A stretch of DNA of 64,000 nucleotides from Mya arenaria (taxonomy: Eukaryota > Mollusca > Bivalvia > Myida > Myidae): positions 22,258,592 through 22,322,591 of the forward strand of contig NC_069124.1 of NCBI RefSeq assembly GCF_026914265.1, in the 5' to 3' direction. Below the pieces are notes generated by a model. The model was not told the DNA's origin. It saw only the letters and a program-made list of their open reading frames with translations, and searched no databases. Of this stretch, positions 21,301 through 33,300 are shown piece after piece (the stretch's first letter is position 1; every line of letters starts with the position of its first letter). The position numbers were made by a program, and so were the translations under genes.

Positions 21301-24300
21301 GTAAACGTAAGAATAAAACGAATTGTAATAAGTCTTATAGATAAACCACAAATTCTTCTAAATTATACAAACACGATTAAACGGCCGCTGACTCGGCCTT
21401 AGTAAACTCAAAGTTATGCCCTATTTAACTAGTTAACAAAACACACAGCAATACTTAGTTAAATATATTGTGTAGACACTTACAGATGTAGTTATGAAAC
21501 AAACATCAAGACTCTTCTTCATAGTGTATGCATTCTATCACGGTGTTTGATCGTGAAATAATTCATCTAAGTAAAACTAGACAAATGCCCCTTTTGCCTT
21601 AAAGTACAGTTGACCAACATACTGTTAGGGTGAACTTAAATACAGTTGGCCCATATACTCTTAAGGTATAAAAATTAGACTGAGTTCTCGAATTCATACA
21701 ACGTTTGACCTTACGAAGAGTTGTGTCATATTCGGTATAACTTTAACGGGAGTTTCAATCAGGGCACACACCCAACTCTATAGAATTCTAGTAAATATTT
21801 TTAGACATTACCCATAAAGTTATATATAGTGTTGTGTGTCATACGATCTGTAAACAACGATCCGTTAAATAATTATGGCCGCTAAATTATTTTGTTGAAC
21901 TTTGACGTAACAAAACTGGTGAGTGCGTCTTTGTGATTTACATAACGGGTCAAAGTTGTCGGAAGTAAACATTATTTACGTTGTTAAATAAAATACATCA
22001 AAAGTGCTTGTAAAATTGAATTGTAATATAAAATGGTTGGTATATTATATGAAATATAATGCATCACTTCGGGCTATATGACATTATAAGGATCAGTTAG
22101 CTAGCCATTGGAGGTGAATGGACCTCGACACATACCCGGTCCTAATTATGTCCCTCAGTGATGTGTACTATTCCCCGGTTAAAACTTATATAACCTTTAA
22201 TTATAAAGAACTTAGCGAGGCTACCAGCTCACTTAGGTAAACGTTTTTCATCAGGATGGAGGTATATTATGAACATGCTTCTGTTAAATGCTACGTTAAA
22301 TGCCTTTTTGATGTCAGGTCAACGCACGCGTTTTTGTTTTAGCGACTATTCGTCACACTGGGCAAGATCATGGTAAGATTATTTTTATGATTATTCTTAA
22401 TGTTTTAAATGAAAAGAACTCCCGATTATGGGAACTTTTTTTCCTTGGTCACATAAAGCCACTATAGTCATTGAATTATTGATAAACATTAAGGAAAACG
22501 CTTTCGCACTGGTTATTGGATTGCTTTGATAAATTATCTATTAACAAGTAATATGGGCATAGAAAAAACTATTTTTACGTAGATGTTTAACACCTAATAT
22601 GATGATCTAGTAATGTTAAAATTACATATATGCTATATTTATATGAGCTCCTACATAGATGCCATATTATCAAGCATTGGTCCAAGATTCTATAATTAAC
22701 ACTCATATGTAATATTTGATCAGGCAATACTCATAGATGATAAATTATCATGCAACAGTCCAAGATTCTAAAATTAACACTCATATGTGACATCTGATCA
22801 TGCAATGCTCATAGATAATATATTCACATACAACGGTCCTAGATTATATAATCAACATTCATATGTGATATCTGATCTTGCAATACTTATAGATGATATA
22901 TTAACATACAGCGGTCCTAGATTCTAAAATCAACATTCATTTGTGATATCTGATCTTGTAATACTCATAGATGATATATTAACATACAGTGGTCCTAGAT
23001 TTTATAATCAGCATTCATGTGTGACATCTGATCATGCAATACTTATAGATGATATACTATCATGCAACGGTCCTAGAATCTATAATTTACACTCATATAT
23101 GATAGCTGATCATGCAATACTCATAGATGATATATTACCATGCAACGGTCCTAGAATCTATAATTTACACTCATATACGATAGCTGATCATGCAATACTC
23201 ATAGATGATATATTACCATGCAACGGTCCTAGATTCTATAATTTACACTCATAAACGACAGCTGATCATGCAACACTCATAGATGATATATTACCATGCA
23301 ACGGTCATAGATTCTATAGTTTACACTGATATACGATAGCTGATCATGCAATACTCATAGATGATATATTATCATGCAACGGTCCTAGATTCTATAATTT
23401 ACACTCATATACGATAGCTGATCATGCAATACTCATAGATGATATATTACCATGCAACGGTCCTAGATTCTTTAGTTTACACTCATATACGATAGCTGAT
23501 CATGCAATACTCATAGATGATATATTATCATGCAACGGTCCTAGATTCTATAGTTTACACTCATATACGATAGCTGATCATGCAATACTCATAGATGATA
23601 TATTATCATGCAACGGTCCTAGATTCTATAATTTACACTCATATACGATAGCTGATCATGCAATACTCATAGATGATACATTACTATGCAACGGTCCTAG
23701 ATTCTATAATTTACACTCATATACGATAGCTGATCATGCAATACTCATAGATGATACATTACTATGCAACGGTCCTAGATTCTATAATTTACACTCATAT
23801 ACGACAGCTGATCATGCAATACTCATAGATGATACATTACTATGCAACGGTCCTAGATTCTATAATTTACACTCATATACGATAGCTGATCATGCAATAC
23901 TCATAGATGATATATTACCATGCAACGGTCCTACATTCTATAATTAATACTCATATATAATAGCTGATTATGCAATACTCATAGATGATATACTAACATG
24001 CAACTGGTTTACTTGTTATGTTGTGTTTGGTAGTCTTAACAAATCATTAACACCACTTAGATGATGTTTTTAACATATATTTAATGTTATATTAACATGT
24101 AAAACTTACATTGTTGATCTATAAACATGTCAAACCTAAGCATATGATGTTTTATTAGGTTCTTTGGATTTTAACATTACTCCGTTATCAATCGGGTTTC
24201 AATTTCGCTGATCATATAGTTAAAATTAGAACGGAAATATTTTGATATTCCTAGCAAACTTCGTTCAATAACAAATGTCTTTAATTTCATTTAATTCTTT

Positions 24301-27300
24301 GCCTTTCATTCTGAATATTTAAATACTTATACCAATGTGTGTCCTTGTATGTTTCTTTTATGACTATGATGCTGTTTTTCTATAAATGTTTACACAAATT
24401 ATGGTATAATGTTATTTGTAAATACGGATGTGCATGTTTCAGAAATAACGATAATTTCTCATCCAACATCAAAGGAGCTTGAGTTGGGTGACCGTGCCTT
24501 GTTTATGGTGGAGGCTCAATGTGGTTTGCCCCTCCGATACCAGTGGATCAAGGACGGGAAAGAAATTAAAGGTCAAGCATAAATATATATAATATTTAAT
24601 TGTAATAAATTTCATATTTGTAATATATTTATACTGATAAACTGTCAAAGCTTGACATATCAGGGCTAGGCCCAAATTTCTCAAATCATCTTTAGCATGC
24701 AAGGATTTTAGCCAAAGTTCTTGCTCATATTTGATTTAACATACAAAAATAAATTTAACGTTCTTGTTCTTTTAGTATTTAAAGAGTCTCAAAATTCTTT
24801 CAAAAGAGAAATCTTGTGTAAGGTACATCGGTTTTATTGAATAATTTGCACTTAGTGAGCATTTGATGCCCATGCCTATTTGCCTTTTAAAAATATAGAT
24901 ATACAAAGATTATCGTAATGTTATAATGGTGCAGTGTTTAAAATAGAGAGTTAAAGGAAGGATATATAAATCATACATAAACATTAAAAATAATATTTCT
25001 GGAAAAGAACTGTAAGGAAAATCACAAAGTAAGACGTGTAAATAAATATTTATTATTGATATAACACTGTGTATTTGTATTCTTTACTACAGGTGCAAAT
25101 GGCTTTAAGTACAAGATCGACAACATACAAGACGCGAGTTACAAAGGCGTTTACCAGTGTGAGGTCAAGGCCATGAACATGACGGTAGACGGGCGGGATA
25201 TTCAGAGCAGTCGCGTGTTAACAAACCCAGCCTTGTTGGATCTTCATATACACTCTGCCAATCTATATAAACGTTAGTAGTTTGTGAATCTCCGCTGTAT
25301 CTAAAATAAAACTAAATTCACTTACTGACCAATATTGACCGCATTCGGAACTCGTGGCTATTTTTATCAAAATCAACCTCGGATTCACTTGAACGGCTTA
25401 CATACTCAGAAATCGGTATGTTTAAGTCCGCTTCAAGAAGATCGCGTAGTAATTTAATTTAGCAGTTAGGCTTAATGACTTAATGACTTAAACCTTAGGA
25501 ATCTTAATAATGTTTGCAATAATACACTTCACTGGCAATCAATTTAAAACACTGCATTTAATTAATTGTATTATTCAAACATTTACGAACTACTTCAACT
25601 GAAGTACCGGCATAAATCTGAGGTTGTTTTCGATTCAAATGGCCGAGGAGCTCCGAATGTATTGACCTTAAAGGGATATGTAACTTAACAAAGTTTATTA
25701 TTCAATTAGATCATTGGTATGCAAGTAAAGAAAGCTTTTGGAAACTTATTAAATAAATAGATGGTATTCAAAGCTTGAAGGCAAACCGAACCTCAATTAC
25801 TTTGGTATGATTATTTCATTTTATTTTTTCCAGCACATGACAAAGTGGCTCTACTGATCGGAAACTCTGATTACCTTTCCGAAAATTCTTTAAAAGCCCC
25901 TCCGAACGACATTCGGGAAATGGCTGACAGCCTCGTTTCAATTAACTTCAAAGTCGTTATGTTACTGAACTTAACCAAGCCAGAGTTTGAAAATGCTGTC
26001 ATAGAGTTTTGTAAATTGATCGACAAAAACGTGTATGTAGTCTTCTATTTTTGTGGACATGGTTTCGAGGAAAGAGGAGTTTCTTATTTAATACCAACCG
26101 ATGCGCCGTCAATGTCATCGCCAGGGGAGTGTGTGAATACAAGTCTTATCTTGCACAACTTCCAGAAAAAGAACCCGGCTCTGGTGTTTCTGGTACTTGA
26201 TACTTGCAGAATATCGTAAGTTTACACACGTTTGTAATTGTTTTATTGGCTCAACTGAATGAAAGCCACTTGTATCATTTATATGACAAATACATAAATA
26301 AGCTTACTGGCCAATCGATTGAACATAAACCCCGTTTAATGGCATAGGGTAAACATAAAAACAAAAAATCACAAACAAGAAACATGTAACAACAGCATAA
26401 AACTCCATAAACAACACAGTGCCTATATACTATATAAAAAACTAGGTAAGTTTATCAAATTTTGTTAGGTAACGCCTTGGAATGGAAACCATAGGGATGA
26501 TCTATGCATTTACAACGTTGACACTGAACTGACTAGATACAAAAACGTACACACACGGCATACACAAGTACAACGACCACAATTAGAGCACAGACACATG
26601 TAAATAGTTTTACCGATAAATGCTGGGATTTCCGCTTCAAAAAAGTCAATGAAACTCTCGAGTTATTTGAAACACAAGACTACTGGAGGCTTAAACAAGT
26701 TTATATAGCCATAACCTAACACTTGCCATAATTCAAATTAGGGCCTGGTTTATGTCATAAAAACTTGGCTTACAGCAAAATGTATTTAGATTTTCTCATT
26801 TATTTCTATTCTATAGCTATATATAGTTACTTTCATACTTAAGGTGATGATTATCTTATGTGTATGTTTATCATTTTGTCATTTAGGGGCAAAGGCAAAT
26901 CCTCAGAGCCACCAAGGAAGTTGTTAACATCGGCACAAAATGCAAACGTTTGCTACTGCTATGCCACGTAAGACATTTGAATTATGATTTGTTTCTTTTT
27001 GTTGTGTAAAAACTTAATTCCTGGGTGCAAAAGATTGCAAAAGTGACAGAGTAGAATAGAATATGTTTTACCAGAATATGCAAATGGCAAAATTTCGTAC
27101 AAAATGGCGACAAGTACAAACTTTCATACACGTATAGCCATTATTTTTAAAATCAAATTTATAAACAAAATATTCAAAAATAATTAACATGTTTGTTACA
27201 TGTAAGTGATGCTAAAAGCTGTAAATAGCTGACGTCATTTCCGATTTAACATGTAAACCGATGTACAAATGATATTGTCATTTCAAGATTGTCATTAACG

Positions 27301-30300
27301 CAATAACGTTAAATGTTGACGCCAAGTTACCATATGTTCATTCGACTTCATTTAAAAGGGGATTGCATACGGATAACTGATATGTAAAATAAGTTGCCGA
27401 CAATACATAACAGATAAAAGTGCAGTTCTTTGCATTTTATTTCCTTATTTCAACTGCATACTGTCAGATTGTATAATCTTTGAAGATTAAAACAGCGTTA
27501 TTGCAATATTGTCATCGGTATGATATTTACTTAGTCTTCATCTAAACTTAAACCCTTGCTAGCATCATCACACAGCATGGAATCGCCAGTCATTATCAGT
27601 TCACGTTGGATACGTAGAAACATTTTATATGTTTGCATTATACCTAACTCTACATATTGTACTGAATTATTCACCTTTTTATAATGTAAACAACTTGACT
27701 ATGTCATATATGCATTGTATAGGGGTTGTACGTTGTAAAATATATGGGGGGGGGTTTATCATAAAATAATAAAATAAAATTATAATATATGCACAATATA
27801 GCGAACAATGCTACATCTTTTAATACTATCGGATAAGAGAGATTACATTCTCACAATCTGTACTTTATGCTTTTAGTCTGATGCTGTTTGATGTTTTTCA
27901 TTATGAACCTCTATGTTTACGCAGTTTTAAACTTTTTATTTGCTAAGGCAGACTGTGTTGGATGTTTCAAACTGCAACATATCTTTGAGAAGTTTTTGAA
28001 TTAGGTACTCTGCATTGTATCCCTTCGTCTGAAGAAAGAATGAGGATCTCTTATCATAGAAGTACTTTGGGTTTACCTATCAGTTTATTATTATTAGTTG
28101 TATTATAAAGTTTCCTTAAATTAAATTATACTTTGATGAGATTTACCATTTACGTTTTTACTTTATTCGGAATTGTTGGGATAAGAGTGAGGTTCTGCAC
28201 ACACACTGGTTAAAACCCCAAGTAAATTTATATTTTACTGACCGCTCGAAAGAGGTATCTAACAATCTTTCATAAACACACCTAGTTTTATGTAGTATTT
28301 ATGTACAGTGTTAATTGTGGAGTTTTGTGCTGTTGTTCCATGTTTCTGGTTTTTACTTGTTTGTTTTTTGTTCTATGTCTTTGGCGTTTACCCTATGCCA
28401 TTAAACGGGGTTTATGTTAAACTTTCGGCTACTGGGCTTCTTTCTGTTGTTTTCAAATAATTAAGTATTTACATATAAGTACATGATTTTGTATATACGT
28501 AATTGCACTACTATCTGTATGCACACGAGAAGTATTTTCAATTGCTTAAATTGCAGAAAAAAGCATTTATCTATGATTGATAAATAATTTAATCTTACAG
28601 AAATCAGTATCGGTTATGTAAATAAATGAATTAATATGAAACTATGCATGATTTGTAATTATGATAAATAATAAGTGAGGAAACGATTATCTAGTACAAT
28701 CGATAAATCGTCCATGACAATGCTATGTAAAGTATTAAGAGTAAATGCCATTTTTTTCTTTCCGGTAAATTTTCGTTGAGTTCATTGTTACAAGGGAGGT
28801 CTCTCTCTTAGACAAATGCGGAGAACATGTTTGCTTAAAAACTTACCAACTCTCCCAAAATTACAAATGTTTGGTATCGTTTGTTATTAACAAATTTACA
28901 TTTTTGTGGAAGTCTTATTATAATATATTTTAATGAAATCTTCAATATAACAGGTTATTGAATGTTAAGCTGGTTTACAAATATTGTATACGCTTTTATA
29001 TGGATAAATGCTAAGATGACTTACTTGATGGGGTCTGCATCATATTGCAATTGATGTGCAATTATTAAGTATTTGTTTTATTGGTATGTGTTTTCGTTAA
29101 GTTATTAGAGACAGAAAAAGGTTATGGAGTTTTACTTACTGTGTTGAAAAAAGCATGCATATATCATCACACGTACTTATTCCAGGTTAAACCATTTAAA
29201 TGATCATGATTATATTATGTTTAAAGAATGTATTCCTAAATGATATCATAAACTTTCGATTATTGTCCGATAGTTAATCGAAATACTTGGTCCGATTCTA
29301 TTCGAGTATCAATAGCAAATGGAGTCCGATTTTAAAACACTATAAATAACATCATATGGTTTTTCACACATACGCATTGACAGGCATGTCGGACAAAGTG
29401 TCTTTTACGCTAAGAATTGATCTCTACATATTAGCTGGCCCCCCTCACCCCTCTTAACGGCGTTTTATCATGGAAAATTGAATACCGCTTAGCTGGTTGT
29501 AGAGGTCATTGACCTTGATGCTCTTATCTTCGGTCGAAACAAACAGTTTGACTCATTTTTTAAATCAAACTTAAACCTCATATTTCAACTGTTCTTCCGA
29601 AGCAAAATGAGAAGGCACTTTATCAGCAGTAAGTAATGGCATTTTGGTTTTCCTACATCAAGCATACTTGCTCCGTGAAACGTATATCACGAGCAGTTGG
29701 TTGTGGACACCTTTTAGTCAGAGGTCATATTAGTTGTTGAGTTTCTAACATAATTTTATTTTAGCTCTTGTAATTCATGAGGAAAGGTTCATGGTATTTT
29801 ATAGCCCTGGCGTGGCAAAAACGTTTGGGAGCGAAAGCATTTTGTAGAATGCTTTAAACACGACCACCAATCAAAATCCGCGGGATATATTTTCACAGGA
29901 AACGTAGTGCATATTCACATGTGGGTGGGGAGTGGATGTGTTGGCGAGCCCGTGTGTATAAAAGTGTGTGCGTGTGTTCGTGCGTGTTTTCGTGCGTGCG
30001 TACGTGTGTTTTTTACATAATTAAAGGCTGGAAATATAACAATCATATAACGTTTGACATTGCAGGAGTTTGGGATTGAGCGCGTTTGAACGCAATAGAG
30101 AACAGAGAGGTCTCCTGGTATGCTTTCTTGCACCTTTGTTAAAGAGACCCATCGGGATTGACAACCTTGTCATTGAACTTAAAGAAGGTAGTTGTATGAT
30201 ATGTATTGAAACTGTTGATATACATGTTGAATGGTACTTAAAGATTGTTGCCCTTGGTAAATGTTTAAGGCTATGTTGCATGCTTCTTCATTTGACATCT

Positions 30301-33300
30301 GGGGACTATGCAACATGTTAAAGTAACAAGGATCGAAAACGAGATAATAGACAGAACATACAAGAATATTTCTATTTCCATTTTGCCTTATCAAAATAGC
30401 ATATATACTCAGTTTTAAAATACCGAATATAGAGGCAATATATCAAACTATGTTTCATCCATCTACATTACAGCAGGAATCAGATTTACGAATATAATTA
30501 TGGAAACTGATCGAAATCAAGATTGTTATAGAACTCTCATATATAAACGGTGGAGCCGTTAAGCTCGTCCAAGTATTTCCATATCTTTTAGTGTCGGTGG
30601 CATTTTCGGCAGCAGAGTCGTCGGCATCGTTGTAAAAAATTCCTTGGCCAAACTCTAAATCCGTTCCTGATTATTAGTGGATACTGCTATAACGTGATGT
30701 GTAGGAACCATATTTAAAGACATACCTTTGGATTTATTTTACCTCTTTTGGCTCTATGTCGCTATGACTTAAAACTGAAAATAGTTTCCGCTCAATTCAT
30801 TTTAATAGAAATGATAGCGATGCAACTTATGGCAGACGATTTGGGATTGTTTACTTGGTTGGTAGGTTGAAGGTCATGGTCGCTGGGGTTTTAAGATAGA
30901 AACATGCTTGCCCAGTTCAACAAATTGTATTCATGTTTATTGTTGCTTACGAATAATGTAAATTATCTCAATTTCAATCTTATAAGCCACAGCCAATTCG
31001 TCTAACAGTAACTTGTGCTATTTACTATGTTATACATTTATAGATACATATGTTGTTTAAGTATACTCACATATTTAAATGTGCTGCTAAACAGATGGTT
31101 GTGTTTTGTTGAATATTTTAACTGACAGGTAAAACAATCATACCTTGTTGCCTCAGATTTCTCAAGCATGTAGCGTTGTGGAAACCTCAGACTCCTTTTA
31201 CTGCTAAAAACATCAGGTTTTAAATTTAAAATTTGAGAATGAGATTTTTTGAATGAAAATAAAACACAATTTAAATAAGAAAAGACACATAGAAGTTACA
31301 AAAAGAAGTTTTTACATGTTTCTGTCCATGTCACTAGAGTGTTTAGATGTGTTTACATTGCCTTATTTGATTTTTAATGTAAATTACTTCCCTTGAAATA
31401 ATTCTAAATCCGCTTTATAATTTATATGTTTATAGTTGCTTGAATCAATATCGTTGTTGTAATCACACATGTGGTAATTTTAATGTTGTTTTATAACAAC
31501 AAGGAAAATGGCTATTTATTATTTTCGAGTTATCTGCGCCTTAATTTATTTTGCAAGTTATTTTGGGACATTACTTTGAGAAAGCTCACAAACATTTATT
31601 ATTTCAACATTTAATTTTATCATACAGAGTTCAGCCGTAGTCCTGAGTACCGTGATATACAAATTCCGGAAATAAGGTCGAATGTTTGTGAAACGAAAAG
31701 GTCACTGACGGACAAAATCATTCACCTCGAACAGCAACAAGCAGACGATACTAGGGAAAGGTTATGGAGTACCTATAGAAGTAAGTCCATATTAACACGT
31801 AGGTCCGAGGTAAGTCAAACTTATGAAGTAGCTATAACGGTAATTTAATTTAAATAGATGTATATCCCGTCAAATCTGTGTTATAGAGGGCATTTACATT
31901 AAATGGCAAGTCAATGTTTAGGAAAGATGCTTTAGTAAGTCAATGTTAAATAGTAGTTATAGTGTGCAATGATAATAATTATTGATATAGCTTTGTTGGT
32001 AAGTAAATTTAGTTAATTTATCGAATAACTGCATTATATTATATATCAATGATATTGGGTAACTATCACGTTCAGTCAATTTATCAAGAAGCAACAATGT
32101 TTAATGGACATAGTCAATGTTATCAAGTGCTAATATTGGTAAGTCAAATTTTGAAGTAACTTCATGTATCACTTTAATGCAATGTTATACAATGCAGCTT
32201 TAATAATGTTGTGAAAGTAGCTGTACTGGTTAGTCATTGTTATTGACTTTACCTGCATTTATACCGATAGCAAATTGCATGGAACAGCTATAATATCTAT
32301 TCAATGTTACAAACATTGGAGACTGTTAACTGGAAAACACATGAAATGAAACAGAACTTATTTTTATGTTTCCATAGACAAGCCGAACAATCGTGACCTG
32401 GCTTTCCCATTGCTAGGTATTGTTGTACAGATTGACTTCCAATCATACTATAACAACCTACTAGATATCTTCTTGTTGGTTAAGGAACAAGGCGAGACCA
32501 ACCAATGTGCTGCTTTCATCTCCAAAATATCTCCGGTAGGAATGCAAGTGCTGATTGTACCTGCACATCATATAATTAGTGACTTTCCTTATCCTTTTCT
32601 CTAGCATTGTGATGTTATGCTCGAAAAATGATAAATACCGAACGTCACTCTCATCTACAACTACTTTTAAATGTATTAACTTACAGCTGAAACAGAATCT
32701 ATCAAGATTTCATTTAGCCTTAATAGATTTTATCCACTCTTTGTGCGACGGCGTTCTGTTTTCGAAGAAAGAAAGGATAAAAAGTTATCGTAGCACTAAA
32801 GACGTCATTGCATTTTAACGTTTTGAGCTTGTTTGTTTTACGAGGAACAAAAGTTTAATATGCTAATGCCGTGTAACTTGCCTACATGCAACGACGCTTT
32901 TGAAATATTATAAAAGTAGAAACTAAACACAATAAAAACAATTCTAAATAGGCAGTCAATTTAAAACAAATATATGTATTACATATTAATGTCCATTTTA
33001 ACTGTGATTGTTCGACAGTTAACTTTTCATTGAATGCCTTCCATAGATCATCTCCAAGCGCGGCAAGATTGATGCGTTTGAGAAGAACGGAAGAATTGGA
33101 ACGAAGACAACCCTTCAAGATATTCAGAAACTGAAGGTATTGTCGCTTTGATGCCCCATTCGAAGAAGATTGGGTATATAAGTTTGCAAAAACGGCCTGT
33201 CAGATGGTCAATCTGTTGGTTAGTCTTTGTGTCGGTAGGTAGACTATGTTTTGCACGTACAATAAGTCCACATCAGTTTCATATTGGACCATAAAACTTC

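Noticed and set aside
22943-23254. 103-codon repetitive open frame
   Set aside because: It is a reading of the 78-bp minisatellite. The unit carries stops in most other units and lies in an intron of the paracaspase gene.
22652-24005. CRISPR-like array
   Set aside because: Units are contiguous head-to-tail repeats without unique spacers, in a eukaryotic intron.
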